A DNA stretch of 64,000 bases from Mauremys mutica (GCF_020497125.1 NC_059084.1:3809501-3873500); one strand, 5' to 3'. Positions 1-12,442 are shown, numbered from the stretch's first letter. Notes: a model not told the origin generated them from the sequence alone. A program made the numbers and translations.

Positions 1-2219
1 TTCATATGCCCAAACAAGGCTTTCAGTGATGGATGAGTAGACACAGCTGTGTGGCCTGGACTCTTCTTTAGGGGTATACAAAAAGGTGTAGTTTAGTCCC
101 AGTGACTCTCTAAGGATTCACCAGAGCATGTGTGAGGGCTCCACCTCTGTCAGCATAGCATGGCCACTACTGCAGCTGAGCCTGCACTGAGCATGTGCTG
201 CTGCTTCTACTGCTTTATCACTGAAGTTGACAATCGTGGCAAGAAGAAAGTGCCTAGAGAGGCGGGTGAGAAATTGAAACAAACTGGTGAAGCAGGGCAT
301 GTATGACTGGTTTCCTTTTCATCTGAGAAATTTGTTTATTTTAACAGACCCAAGGATATCTTCCCTAGCGATATAAGCCCTTGGGCATCGGTTGCAAACA
401 ATTACAGCTGCTCTCTCTCCAGCACTGATTTGTTTTTGCTTGGCATAAAGAGAGAAATAAAGCAGAAACAATAAAGGAAAAAGACCTTTCTCTTTCATTT
501 ACAAAACCTGCCTGTTTTTCCTGCCTTTGCAGCCTTCATTCTATTCCTATTGTAAGTGCAACATTGAATAGAGAGCTGACCCCTGCAAAGTCCACTGGAT
601 GAGACTCAGCCCTGCTCCTTGTCATATACCAACAGTTTCCATTTTTCTCTTCTCCTTCGTCTATAATACTGCTGTCTCTTGATTCCTCTGCTCTGGTACT
701 TATGCATGTCACACCCACCATCTCATTTGTGTCAGGTTCAATACAATCTTAGTTTAGATTGCTGAGCTCCCTGCAATTCAAATTAGACCAGAACCAATTC
801 TGTAATAGAGCAAGATGGATGGGTGCGGCCTTCAGAATAAACACTAGCACACATTCAATGACACAGGCATTGGGGTGCTCTCTCTCTCTCTCACACACAT
901 CCTCTCCCATGCCTGCAGATTTTCTAGCATAAGGGCAAACATTTTTAACAATGGCTAGTTTTGGTTTCCTAATCATATACAAAGCCTGCTTTGGATTAGC
1001 TGCATCCCTGTACACATCCCCCAACGCCCCCTCCCAGCCCTCTTTTCCTTCCCCACTCCCGGCTCTAGTGGTCTTTTTAAAAGGAGAAAAGAACAGAAAA
1101 TGCACTGCAGGGAGCACAAGGGGAAGCTAATGAATGCACCAAGAAAGGCTGCTCTGTCTTCCTTTCAGCAAGTCCCCTGGATGGGAGAGGGTCTGGAACA
1201 GAAACAGCTGTCCTTTCCTCCTCCATTCCAACCCTTTATGATTATTTTGCCTTTTCCATCTTTCATAAAGCCCCCTCCTCGCTAACGCAGCATAGAAAGG
1301 AATCAGAGCTGTTTCAAGAAAGAGACTTTTTTTTTTTGGAAGACTCAACAAGCATCCATTGTTCAGGTGTAAATCAGCGCTTTTATTTTCTTCCTTGCTG
1401 AGTTCCAGTTCCATCCACGTGAACCCCGCCCTCATCCCCCACCTGCGCAGCTTCCCCAGCAAGGTGCCGCAAGACCCATCTCTAGGAACCAGTTTCACAG
1501 AAAGGGTGCAGCATTCTCGCCGCAGCCTGACATGCTGCAGGCTAATCTGAATGTCAGATCCAGATAGTGCCTAACCTGGGAAAACAAGAGGCAGCAATGC
1601 TATTATTCCCAGTATTACTGCAGGAAGGAGGAAGGGCTTCCCTTGGAGCACTGGATTTCACTCAGCACCATCAGAGGACCGCTCCCCTATAGCACTTTAT
1701 AATGAAGCAATGCATCCTGATCAATGCAAGGCTCTGGGAATGCACAGAAAGCTAGCTGGATTTTTTGTAAGCATAATTTTCAATTTTTTGCTTATGTCTC
1801 TTTCCTTGACCCACTTGTACAGTGCCTGGTCTTTACCAATGTAAAAATGCAATTCCCAGCCCCTCCTCATCCCTTCTTCCAAAAATGAACAGATGATTTT
1901 TTTTAAATTACCGTGTGATGTGACCACAAAATATTACTTGACAGGCAATATTATTTGATATGCACTAAGCATATCTCAAGTGTCACATTTTAAGGTCAGG
2001 CATTTTTTAAGTAGGCAGGTTTTACAATGGTGGATACAGGTGAAAAAAAAAATCCCACCCAGCTTTCATACATCAAATGGGGAAAAAAAGACAACGCTGC
2101 CAAATCAGCTGTCTGTCCCTCAGAGAACCCTCCCAGCATGAAAGCAAAATCCGCACTGGAAACAAACAATAATGATGTTTTAAAAGATTGACTTAAAAAA
2201 AAATCCATGCTGGTCCTAC
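1..2219 (-). other. STMN3: STMN3 intron 1 (partial)
   Basis: This stretch follows the splice donor of the STMN3 first coding exon on the minus strand. I looked on the minus strand for the conserved second stathmin exon (the palmitoylated membrane-anchor segment) and did not see it, so it must lie left of position 1. A short CT/CA simple repeat occurs at about 880-899. No other gene is recognisable; the 60-120 aa open frames here look like chance. Confidence 0.6.
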
Positions 2220-2238
2220 CTGACACAGTACTGGCCAT
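2220..2238 (-). CDS. STMN3: Stathmin-3 (SCLIP), first coding exon only
   Basis: STMN3 is a neuronal, membrane-anchored stathmin that binds tubulin and promotes microtubule disassembly. On the minus strand an ATG in a good Kozak context (CCACCATGG) encodes M-A-S-T-V-S plus one base of the next codon, then a GTAGG splice donor at 2219-2215. Human STMN3 starts with nearly the same residues and its first coding exon ends at the same phase. The position and divergent orientation next to RTEL1 also match STMN3. The remaining exons (Golgi/membrane anchor and the stathmin coiled coil) are off the left edge. The peptide is very short, so the call rests on start context, donor phase and synteny together. 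Another stathmin paralogue such as STMN2 fits less well, because its N-terminus differs and it does not neighbour RTEL1. Confidence 0.75.
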
Positions 2239-2450
2239 GGTGGCGAGGTGGGTTGCAGAGTGGATGCTGTAGAGGAGATGCAGCAATAGGGAGGAGTGAA
2301 AGAACGCCTTGCTGGCTTTCTGCTGAAGTGCTGCAATGCTGTGGAAGAGAGGAAGAACTGACTCAGCTGTAGGGGGCTGCAGCCATCTGAAGGGAGGAGA
2401 GAGAGACTGAAAGAAGTGGGTGGAAAGAAAGAGACGGGGGTCACCAGTTC
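2239..2450 (-). promoter_or_regulatory. STMN3: STMN3 5' UTR and proximal promoter region (approximate)
   Basis: This is the sequence directly upstream of the STMN3 start codon on the minus strand. It is purine-rich on the plus strand (GGAGAGAGAG-type runs), so a pyrimidine-rich leader would be transcribed. An A/T-rich segment at about 2450-2465 and a TATTTATA-like stretch on the minus strand near 2532-2541 could serve as core promoter elements. The transcription start is not determinable from sequence alone. Confidence 0.35.
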
Positions 2451-4160
2451 AGAATATTAATTAGCAAATCTGGCCTTCTTTGCTGGGTGGCTTTGATGTC
2501 AGATTCTTCCCAGAGCCAGAGTTTTACTGCTATAAATACAGAAAGAATCATTGAGGGGGGGAGAGCAAGAAGCTACACCCAATCTTGGGCTCTAGCGAAA
2601 GAGATTTTTCTCTCTTTCTCCTTCCCTCCCTTGTCTGCTGTAGATGGACTAGCCTGGCACACTCTCTCTTTCTCTCCTTTTTTGTCAATTGAAAGCTGAA
2701 GTATGTATGCAGATTAATGTAATTTATTTTTTCTTTTAAAAAGGGAAAAACTCTCTCAAAGCCGGCAACCACTTGAGGGGCTATGTTGGCTGGCATCCAG
2801 GAGAACCAGCAAAAAACCCGCCAGCTGCTTTACACAGACAGTGAAGGGGAAGAGTGACCTGAGAAAAATGGGAATCTGTAGGTCTGATTCTCCTCTTACT
2901 TGTAAACCAGAAGTTCTACTGGAATCAAGGGGGCTACGCTGCTGTTAAACTGATGTGAGGGAGAGGAGAATCAAGCCCTCTGAATCCAACGGAGCTTTTT
3001 TTTCTTCTGGGTGTTTGTATCACCTCCGCTCTGGTGTTTGTTGCTAGGGGCTGATACACTGTATGTTTTATGATGGTTTCCAAGTCTATTCCACACACCC
3101 ATTCAGGAACCAGAAAAACTCCCCCTCTTTCACATTAATTGCCGCAGGCACCCCTGTATTATTCATCCAGTTGTGGCAGTATGATCCTCACTGCATTATT
3201 CTTACCACCGTTAACCTCATCAGCTTTAGGTCCCTCACACTATTCTGCCAGCTGCACATATCCTTCATCCTCAAACACCCCAAAATTATCCAGCATGTTG
3301 CAATACAGACACTCCCAACCCATCCCAGCAGCTGCAGGGAATTATAGCTTGTTCAAGCAGACACAGACATCCCTGCTTAGCACAGAAGTCACAGACAGTA
3401 CCCACTGCTCAAAAGAAATTGAAAAGGCAGAGATTTTCCGCTTCAGCTAAATTCTACCTCCAATCCCTGTTTGTCCTAATGCCTTAAGATTGGGGGGAAG
3501 GGAGGGTCTTTGTCATTTGGAGAGAAAAAAATACAAATTAAAATTTTCATTCAAGAAAACAATATTATTAATATATCTCCAACTTTAAAGGAATCTGGAC
3601 AACAGTGGACTATGGAACAAGTTTCTTTGTGGCCTACCTGGAAACTGTTACCCTCCTTCCAATGACTATTTCATGGCTGTAGCAACTATAGTCATCCCCA
3701 CACCCACTTCCTGGACTGAAAGTCCTCAGACTTAATAGGTAGTCCAAAGAAATTCCCCAAAAAGCTTGTAGCTGAGGCCAGCAGCCTAAAGTTAGACAGG
3801 CATACCTTACAGACATCTACAGTTAATTTCCCTATTTGCAGATGCAGCTGGAGTAATTTTTGCTCTTTACTTGATAATAATGCTTTCTTTGATTTACCCA
3901 ACCATTCTGACAGGATCTATTTTCTTCTTGCCACATCCCAGTTTATGAGCCCCTTTACTCTGAAAAGCGTTGGAACACTTTCAACCTGGTCTTAGTTAGC
4001 TTTGTAGCACGTGCCTTAATTACATAACATTCTGTGGCACACAGGAGGAGAATGGACAGATTAACTGGTGAATGTGCTATGATGCTCCTTCTGAGAGACT
4101 GGGGAGTTGTTTGGGTGGCAACAAAAGCTATTGAGATATAGATGGTAATATGGGCCACTG
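2451..4160. other. Intergenic STMN3-RTEL1, no gene seen
   Basis: This is unique-looking intergenic or STMN3-upstream sequence. The open frames of 70-103 codons show no recognisable domains, codon bias or splice architecture. No repeat family could be named with confidence. Confidence 0.5.
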
Positions 4161-4164
4161 GATT

Positions 4165-4405
4165 AGACAATGAACTATGGCTCCTGAAATTTGGGTTCTG
4201 TTTCTGGCTTGCTGTATGATCTTTTGCAAGTCATTTCACCTCTCTGTGCTTTTGTGCCCTTTCCATGTCTTGTCTATTTCAAATTCAAGCTCTTTACTGC
4301 AGGTACTGTCTCTCACTATGTGTCTGTACAGTGCCCACCACAATGGGGCTCCCATATTGGTCAAAAGCCTCTAGGTACTACTGTTTATATAAACAATATT
4401 CAAAT
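4165..4405 (+). repeat. MIR/CORE-SINE-like copy with L2-type tail
   Basis: The core 'tgcaagtcatttcacctctctgtgc' region (around 4225-4250) is the classic MIR core-SINE motif. It is followed by the amniote tail: 'aagctctttactgcagg', 'ctgtctctcactatgtgtctgtacagtgcc', 'caatggggctcc' and 'cctctaggtactac'. The copy is diverged, as expected of an ancient amniote repeat. Confidence 0.7.
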
Positions 4406-6095
4406 AATGACTGTAGGTAGATGTCTAATGTTCCAACTTATGTTTTCTTCCCTATTTTAAACTTAATTTCTTTTCCAAGCTGCCCCTGATTTGGGTCAGG
4501 ACAAGTTAGAAAGAATCAGGCAGAACAATTTCTGCAGTATTTTATGAAAGGATTCAGGAAATTATGTGTGTATATTCCACTGATGTGACTGGTCCCCCTC
4601 TGCCTCCATGGCATGTGATATCTAACGAGGCAGATTATCAGGAATGATGGGTATTCAAGTAGAATCAGCAGAGAGACTGGTTTGTGGCATGCATGTCTTT
4701 CACTTTTCCATTATGAATAATGTGACTTTTAAAAAAAATAATAATTAAAATGTCCTAGACTTTTTCCCCTATGGGAAGCTTTTCTCTGGGATGTCATCCT
4801 TTCAGTGGTGCTGAAAAGAGCTCCCAACTATGCACCACATGAAAGGTGCAGATCATAAGCAGGAGGTCTCTGATTCCCCTTTTAGTCTATGAAGCTCAAA
4901 AGGTCAATTTCAGAAGAAAAATCCACCTGAAATTTCCTATCCTTCCTCCTGACAGGAGCCTCATCAATACATTCTGCATCTCAATAGGAACCCACAATAA
5001 TCCCCTCTTGGGCTTATTATAAGATACATATGGTGCTGGTTGCCTAGGATCTGTTAAAACCAGATACAAGGATGGAAATCATTCAGTCTGTGACGGTAGA
5101 GAGTACACACTCTAGTCACTAGCATGTGAAATACACACAAAGCAAACCAAAAACAAACAATTTAAAATAATATTGCAAATCCAAATTCACATCACAGGTA
5201 CCAGAAGACACAAAATTAAAAGTAGGCTATAGTAATCGTCTATCATGGGCATCAGAATGGTAACAGTCTTAATGATCCTGCATTAATGTAGTACCTTTTC
5301 TCCAGATCTATCCCAGCAGGCTTTACAGATTTTACCATCTCTTTGAATTTACAACATAAATACTAATAATTTTGCCCAACACTGAAGGGCAGCCACTTCG
5401 GGGGGGGGGGGGGGAGAGGGGGAAGGGAGGGAATACAATGGCTGTTTAATCAGCAAAATGTAATTGCACACAGTTGAATTTGTCCATGACACTGACGTTA
5501 ATATTCTTGGCACCCCAAGATGTGCAATCGCACCAAAGTAGAGGAATGGTGGGCATGGACCTGCTTCTCTCAGCACTGGCCTGCAAAGTTAACCAGGCAA
5601 GTCTGTGAAGCTGGCTGCAACATCCAAAAGAATAGTGCAGTGTGAGTCACAATCCCTCTCCGAGTTTCATGTGGGGCAGTGTCTTCTTTGCAGCTGGGTG
5701 AATAATGGATTTTTCGGTTTTCTGGCAATTAAAAAAAGTCGGGGGTGGGGAGAGGGAATCATTTTGATTTTGAGCATTTTTAAATGTTTAAAAATGAAAT
5801 TAAAGGATATTTCAAAAAAGAAAGTTGTTTTGAATTGAAATATTAAAATGTTTTAGAAAATGCTGAAGCAAAACATTTTTTTTTGCCTCTATGTCACTAA
5901 AGCTAATATCAGTGCAGCGCCTTTCAGGCTTCTGTCTTCCAAGCTGATTTAGCCAGTGAAGGTTTGTTTGATCTGTCTGTGGGGTATGCAAGGCACTGGC
6001 CAGTTTATGCTATGGTATAAAGTAATTGTGCTGCTAAGTAGTATAGCTTCAAGTCAGAGAGGGCTATACTACTATATACAGAGTAACTACAGTTT
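4406..6095. other. Intergenic, no gene seen; poly-G tract
   Basis: No coding gene is recognisable. A run of 15 G at 5400-5414, followed by GAGGGGGAAGGGAGGG, is a possible G-quadruplex-forming segment on the plus strand. The other sequence is A/T-rich and unremarkable. Confidence 0.5.
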
Positions 6096-6172
6096 TGATA
6101 AAAACAAGGAGTCCTTGTGGTACCTCAGAGACTAACAAATTTATTTGGGCATAAGCTTTCCTGATACAGTTT
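6096..6172 (-). repeat. Penelope-like element terminal fragment
   Basis: The block 'ggagtccttgtgg...agagactaacaaatttatttgggcataagctt' matches the terminal block of the Penelope-like copies at 40393-41285 and 60129-60897, in the orientation reverse to the GAAA-bearing strand. The copy breaks off just before the hairpin segment. Confidence 0.65.
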
Positions 6173-7344
6173 TTATGGTATGTAGAGCATCCCAGAAGCT
6201 GTCCTAATTTGTGCTGACGGTCAAACCGGCACCCAGGACTAGGGGCTGAGGTGATATAATGCACCTTCTTCCGGGTGCACCAGGATTTTGGCATACCTGA
6301 GAATCTAGTCCTTGATCTGTTCATAACAACTGGATTTTGAATTAATGGGTTATCAATCAATCTTCATTTATCGCCTCAAAGTTAAAATCCTGACAGCCAC
6401 AGGAGCTTGGCCTACACTGGTGCTCCCATCCTTGGGTTTTAGCTTCCCTCTCACAGTCTTCTTTTGTACAGATCAGACACGTCACCTTCAGTCCATATTT
6501 TTTAATTATTGCTTTTCAGGGCAGTCTGTAAATGTTGATTTTAAAAATATCAAATTTGAGCTTTTATGTCTCCAGGAATATCTCAGAATTTGTCTCCTGA
6601 AAATTCCTGACCATCGCAGCTATTATCATGAGATGGAAGGGGACAGTCCACCTTGTCTGGCATTAAATTCAAAAGTACATGGTACTCAGGCAACAGCCTG
6701 AAATTAATAAATAATATATGAGAAAGTTAGAAAAAGAATGTGATTGTCTAGCAGGAAAACCAGCTGAGGCCAGCCTGCAGGTACCTCTGCAGTATTTAGC
6801 AACTGAGAGAGAGAGAAAAACCAGCGATAGCAACATCAGCACTAAATCAGGAAAATGTCTCCCTAAAGGCAAAAGAAACAACTGGGACATCCTAACTGAT
6901 TCCGTTTTGGTGCCTGTCATGTGCACTTCAGACAGGAAAGAAAATGAGGCCATGTTGTATAAAAGATCTGGATCAGGAGGAGGAACTGCATCAAATCAAT
7001 CAGGTAAAAATGTGAAGTGAAGCCTGGATTCTGGCCATCTTGGAGTCTCCTTCCAATTGTCTTGCCTGTACAAATGACAAACCTCAAGGAAGAGACTACA
7101 AGCTGCAGGCAAAACCCATCATCTCATCTTATAGTCCAGTCTGCATAAACACCAATCCAAGATGAAATGCTCCAACCTGGTAAAGGTTACAACGTGTTAC
7201 AAATTCAGCATCTGACTCAGAGAGGGACAAATACATCTAAAATTGGTTAAGGGCCTGTTTAAAGAAGACAGTGGTCCTGACCTAGACCATTACATCTACA
7301 GGTTGCAAACAATAAAATGATGCATTGCTTAATAGCCTGAGCAC
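6173..7344. other. Intergenic, no gene seen
   Basis: No gene-like structure. The open frames at 6345-6701 and 6718-7020 have no recognisable domain and no flanking exon signals. Confidence 0.45.
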
Positions 7345-7525
7345 ATAACTGAAAGCCAGGAATTTCTAAGGGCTAGTCCTGACTCCAGCACTGATTTACT
7401 GTTTGGCCTTGGGCAAATCCCCTATCCTCTCAGCCTTAGCTTCCCCTTTTGTGAAAAGGGATCAGTTTCCCCTTTTGCAAAAATGGATAATATTTACTTA
7501 TGCACCTACTTCATAGGTCTATTTA
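7345..7525 (+). repeat. MIR-like SINE fragment
   Basis: A diverged copy with 'ggccttgggcaaatcccctatcctctcagcc' and an A/T-rich tail ('ggataatatttacttatgcacctacttcat') in the order expected for MIR core and tail. Confidence 0.55.
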
Positions 7526-8710
7526 ATTAAAATTTGAGAGTGAAAGAAAGTCAAAAAGACAAAAGGACTCTGGCCCCATCTGGATCTCAAGGAATTAAAT
7601 AATTATGTGGTCAAACAAAAGATGTCTTTTGAAAATGGTTTCCCTGGGAACCATTATGCCTCTTCAAGAGGACGGTGACTGGCATCTTTAATCTGCTCTT
7701 CTATCTATAAAGAAAAATAAATTACCTTCACACTTATTGGCACTGGCCTTATGGCTGATCTGATCTGTGCTCTCATTTTCATCACATCCCAAGATTCTTA
7801 CTCTCCAGGAGCAAGAATCTTGAACAGATGGTCTCTGTAGCAAAGAGAAAATGACTTATTTTGTAACTATACTTTGCCAAAGATGTTATCTTGTATGATC
7901 CACTCACTCATCAACCTCCGGCAGTTGGAGGTTTTCTTTTTTGAGGTGTTTCTCTTGCACCTGTTTTTTTATTTTTCCCTGGAGTCAAAGTTTTTATTTT
8001 ATGTTGACCAACTTCAATCAATACATAGTTCTTCTGAGAGCTTCTCATTTGAAAGAACTACCTGGAACATTCAAAAGCTTCATTTATACTTGGCAGGGGT
8101 GCCATGCAAAGACTGTTAGGGGTCTGACTTATGCTCTAGCCTTCTACCATTACCCTTGAGAGTTTTGTTTAAAAAACAACCACCACCTTGAAAACTACTG
8201 AAGTTCCTCCACAAAAGAGTTAAATTCCAGGAATGAGAATGTGGGAGCGAGAATCTTGCTTTGATGGTATTTTTAGTGTTAAGTGTACATTTCCTACATA
8301 CATCTCCTGCCGTGTTTCTATATGCCGGTGGTACAAAGACCAGTTATTTGAATCATGCATATGTGAGATTGCAGAAGATTTATCTCATGCTCAGTTTCCT
8401 AATTAGAAGATATACCATGGCTGCTTAGTTTAACAGCAAGGGCATATGTTTCATGCATGTCTCAAAGGATCTATCCCAGGTTTTGTTTCCCATTTAAAGG
8501 TGGTACAGTGAGTGATTACCTTTAATCCTATTGGCATATAACAACAAAAAAAACTTTGAATTTATATAGGCCTTGTTTTTCTTATGAAAAAAGATGTCGG
8601 GAGGTTTAACCATTTGTTAAAACAACAACTACTTTGTCCATGATAGGATTTTGCCACTGGTGAGTTAACATATGTTAGTGAACACATTCTAAAAAAGCAA
8701 CTTTTTTCCT
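7526..8710. other. Intergenic, no feature seen
   Basis: A/T-rich intergenic DNA with no gene, RNA gene or named repeat that I can support. Confidence 0.45.
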
Positions 8711-8714
8711 AATG

Positions 8715-8850
8715 TGGAGGTAAATAAGTGCCATTCTTGCAGATAAGAAACTGAGTCACAAAAGTTAAATGACTTGCCCAAATTTGTATGGTGAACAGAG
8801 TTGGGAATACAACTCTAGTCTTTGGATTTTCTGCTCCCTGGGATAACCAC
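8715..8850 (-). repeat. L2/MIR-type 3' fragment
   Basis: 'gataagaaactgagtcacaaaagttaaatgacttgcccaaa' matches the ancient shared motif (about: gatgaggaaactgaggcac...gttaagtgacttgccca) of L2 and MIR elements. It is strongly diverged. Confidence 0.55.
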
Positions 8851-9164
8851 TTAAAAATATTGTCTCCCCTGGGTATGTTGCCCATAAATATAACAATGGC
8901 AAGTATACTGGGCTCTATTTCCTATTTACGGGTGTTAGTGGCTTTATTATGTTAGTCCTAAATGTGTTTATTCCTTATGGATAGCCCAGGAAATAGATCC
9001 CAAGCTCTGGTATAAGATAAAGCATCCATCTTCAACTTTCATGTGTTGACTTTAAATGCACTAAATTCACCATATAGAAATACAGAACTGTTTTCTGGCA
9101 CAAAAAAAACCAACAACCCAACGCACACATGGGCTCTGTGGTTATTAAAACACGTTCAAATTCT

Positions 9165-9295
9165 AATTACTGTAGCCTTGCAAAATCCCTATGATATAGG
9201 TAAGTGCTATTACTGTTTTTAACAGATGAAGAAACTGAGGCAGGCAGAGGAAGAAACTTGCCCAAAATCATACAGTATGAGATGATGCAGATAAA
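9165..9295 (-). repeat. L2/MIR-type 3' fragment
   Basis: 'acagatgaagaaactgaggcaggcagagg...aaacttgcccaaaatcatac' is the same ancient L2/MIR motif as at 8715-8850, better preserved here. Confidence 0.6.
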
Positions 9296-10138
9296 ACAGG
9301 GGAGCTGGCAAATGGAGCAGAATGCAATGATTCAGGGGATTAGCAAGAATCTGTCCCTCACATATCCCCCTCCCCCTCCCAGCACCAATAGCGTAGCTAG
9401 CATAGGTATCATACATTTTAAAATGAGTCTTGTGTGGACAGCTAAGCCAATAAGATGTACAGCTCCATATAACAGTGCAAAATCTATAGACTATTTGTTA
9501 GCCTTCATCTGAAATGCACAAATCTGAGTCTCTGACTTGGAGAAATAGTCAACAGAATCCATTCTTTAAATCTCCTGCATTATTATAATCTCCTGGAGAT
9601 ATGCTTTGGCTTTAATAAACATCTATGGTTCTCTTGTGAAGGGCATCATAATGAGAAACAAATCCATCTCCCTTAAAATTGTGATGGTTTGTTTGTTTGT
9701 GTTTATTGTTCCCAGACATCCCTTTATAGTTCTTGGAAGACAATGGAGTGGTGGGGGGTGAGGAATAAACCTGCCAATGCTCAGCTGCAGAGTTGGTCAA
9801 ATAAGGTAAATGCTGCAGAGAAATAATTATATAGAAAGATAGAGAGCATCCAACTTTTGCTGAGTCACATCAGCCCCTGAACAAGAGCATAAGCTGATTC
9901 ATATTTCTGTTTGTGCTAGGACTGCAGTAGCTGCTATTATGTTAATGTAAACTGTAGCAAACAATAAAATACAATTCAACAGAATGTTTATTTTATTCTT
10001 CATTGCATAACAAAGAATAATTACAGAGAGATACAGTGTGATACTGGGTTCTCTCCCCCTACTCACTGTAGAGATTGAATTCTAACCTTCACTCTCCACT
10101 ACACTTCTTCCTCCCACAATTTTCTGTAGTAGCTCAGA
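9296..10138. other. Intergenic, no gene seen
   Basis: A/T-rich sequence without recognisable genes or repeats. Confidence 0.4.
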
Positions 10139-10140
10139 GT

Positions 10141-10348
10141 TTTAATAATAATATAATATATGGAGCTATGCCTATCTCATAGAACTGGAAAGGACTCTCA
10201 AAGGTCATTGAGTCCAGTCCCCTGCCTTCATTAGCAGGACCAAGTATTGATTTTGCCCCAGATCCCTAAGTGGCCCCCTCAAGGATTGAACTCACAACCC
10301 TAAGTTTAGCAGGCCAGTGCTCAAACCACTGAGCTATCCCACCTTCCC
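10141..10348 (-). mobile_element. tRNA-derived SINE with CR1-like tail (turtle Pol III SINE type)
   Basis: Read on the minus strand it begins with a tRNA-like head: box A 'TAGCTCAGTGGTTTGAGC' near 10336-10320 and box B 'GTTCAATCC' near 10297-10289. A body follows ('GGGGCCACTTAGGGATCTGGGGC'), then a tail with 'GGACTCAATGACCTTTGAGAG' that resembles a CR1 LINE 3' end. That architecture is characteristic of the tortoise Pol III SINE, mobilised by a CR1 partner. Related copies lie at 38229-38410 and 62815-63007. Confidence 0.85.
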
Positions 10349-11585
10349 AAACCTATTTTTGAGGGGCTTAAATGTTGTATTCTTGGGTTCACCCCAAAGG
10401 GCTCACCATTTCAAGAAAGTCTGAGCAAAATCAGTTGAACAACTTTTGAGTGGAACACTGGGAGGGAATGCAGGAACAGGTGGGAAAAGAATGTTTTGTT
10501 TTCTATATGTTCCATAAACTCAAAAGAGGTGAAGCTAGAAATTTTAAATCTTACGTTTTGTTGATCTCATTAAGACTTAAAAGTCACAGCAAGTTTAAAC
10601 AGTTTGGTTAGTATATTTAAAATTAAAAATGTTGTGTATCTACATTATATTTTCTGTATTTACCCTAATGATGCATTTTTAAGAACTCCCCAGTTAAAGA
10701 TACTCAGCTCTGCAAACCAAATATCTCAGCTTCATGGAACATACTAACTCTGTTAAGGATGACTGAATTATGGAAGCCTGGGTTACTGAAGGCTAAATTA
10801 AGGACAGATAAATTAAGCATGTTCTGTTAAGTATAGTTTTGTTATGACTGCAGGAGCTGGGAAACTGGAGTTTTTAAGTTCTGTATGAGAATAATTTGTA
10901 CAGACCCAGTCTTAAAGTGAATTGTACATAGGTAGCTCACTAACATAACAGCTAAAGTTCAGGCACTCTATAGGCCAGATGACTTCAATGCAAAGACAAG
11001 CTTGCCAGGCAAAGCTGTAATCTCCCCTAGTTGAATACCTCCAGAAAAAGAATTTTACTGACTCTGCCAGCAAAGAGGTCAGAGGTTTGCTTTTATCTAG
11101 ATTTTCAAATATTGGATGAAACATTATTTAGGGTACTTCTGTATAGACAATACCATATGTGCGATTGACTAGACATTGATAGCACCTGTAAATTCTGTAG
11201 CACCTGTGATTGGCTAGAAATGGATGGCATCTGTAAGTTTTTGTGGCACCTCTACATAAGAGCATGTCCTGTTTCTTGTCTATAGAACAGCTGTCTAGTA
11301 GTATGGGGAAATTAAAAAACATCATCAGTATTAGCCAGATGATTTACAGGGAGCTGTACTGGATGAGCTCATATTATCTTCCTATCTGTAGCTTCTGAGC
11401 ATATGAAATATAATAGACAAATCTGGGAATCTAATTAAACCACACATCTCCTTTTATTACATACATGTACAAGTCACTAGAATCTTAGTGGCCCGCCTAG
11501 ACTAACGTATCTGTCTGAAGTGACTCAGGAATTCATAATGAGCATGTACAGCTGAGAAAAGCCCTTGGTCTGAGTAACTGTGACT
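10349..11585. other. Intergenic, no gene seen
   Basis: No gene or classifiable repeat. Short direct similarities such as 'gattggctagaaatggatgg' and 'gattgactagacattgatag' (11160-11235) suggest a small diverged local duplication. Confidence 0.4.
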
Positions 11586-11587
11586 CC

Positions 11588-11700
11588 ACTTTTCAGAGGG
11601 GCAGCTGTGTTAGTCTGTATCAGCAAAAAGGAGGAGGAGTCCTTGTGGCATCTTAGAGACTAACACATTTATTTGAGCATAAGCTTTCATGGGCTAAAAT
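11588..11700 (-). repeat. Penelope-like element terminal fragment
   Basis: It contains 'gttagtctgtatcagcaaaaa', 'ggagtccttgtggcatcttagagactaac', then 'tttatttgagcataagctttcatgggctaaaa'. This is the same terminal block as in the longer copies in introns 14 and 19. It ends inside the hairpin segment, next to the CpG island. Confidence 0.75.
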
Positions 11701-12203
11701 CTGGGGGGGGTCTCCTCGTTTTTTGAGATTCCGCTGCAGCAGTTCCTGGGCAAGTGCAGAGACAAGGAACTAGTGCCAGGGAACTGAAGATACGGGGAAA
11801 ACAAAGGAGTTCCACATTCCCCACTACCACAAGCCACCTGGCAGCTCGCACGAGCATTCTGGCTGCAGACACTACACCGCTCAACGGGATGACATGACAA
11901 CACGATACCTGGAAGAGGGAGCGCCAGGATCCTGCACGGTCTGACCCTCCTCGCCCGCGCACCCCTAAAACTCAGCTCCCCGAGGCGGGACAGGAGCAGC
12001 CCGCCCGCCCAAAGCAGAACCGCGCGTGGGAGAGACACGCTGGCCAAGGCCAAGTTTCGTGGGGCCTTTGAGGTAAGGCTGAAGAGCCGCGCAACCCCGC
12101 TGGGGTTCGTCAGGGAGCTGCCTGAGGGGAGCCGAACCGCCTCTGAAGGGGTCGGGCTCATTCAAACACTTGGCTCCTGCCACTGAGGCGAGCAAAGGAC
12201 ACC

Positions 12204-12218
12204 CCCAAAATGGCGTCG
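12204..12218 (+). promoter_or_regulatory. YY1-like site
   Basis: CCCCAAAATGGCGTCG contains the AAnATGGCG core of YY1 sites, which are common close to transcription starts in CpG-island promoters. It is a pattern match only. Confidence 0.4.
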
Positions 12219-12388
12219 CTCTACTAGGCACCTCCCGGGCCAGGCCCTGGCCGCTCGCTTCCTTCCCGCCACGGGGTTTGTCTCCCCGCAGCTCCCTAGC
12301 AGCGACCCCTCATTACAGCAGCTCGGTCTCGCGGCACACCCCGCGCGCGGCCAGCCCTCGCGAGAGCAGGACTGGCGGGACCGAGCAG

Positions 12389-12442
12389 GCGGAAGTGACG
12401 CACAGCATGACGGCGGAGGGCGGACTCGGGAAGTGCGTCACG
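12389..12442 (+). promoter_or_regulatory. ETS plus CRE-like promoter cluster
   Basis: GCGGAAGTGACGCAC at 12389-12403 combines an ETS core (CGGAAGTG) with an overlapping CRE half-site (TGACG). A second, opposite CRE-like motif (GTGCGTCAC) lies at 12433-12441. Such ETS/CRE composites are typical of housekeeping promoters. They lie 65-120 bp upstream of the candidate exon-1 donor, which suggests that this is the RTEL1 core promoter. Confidence 0.5.

Noticed and set aside
749..1498. Minus-strand frames of 122 and 123 codons
   Set aside because: No recognisable domain, no exon signals and no similarity to stathmin; they lie in STMN3 intron 1.
10285..10345. Functional tRNA gene
   Set aside because: Box A and B are present, but the sequence is the head of a SINE with CR1-like tail that recurs at 38229 and 62815.
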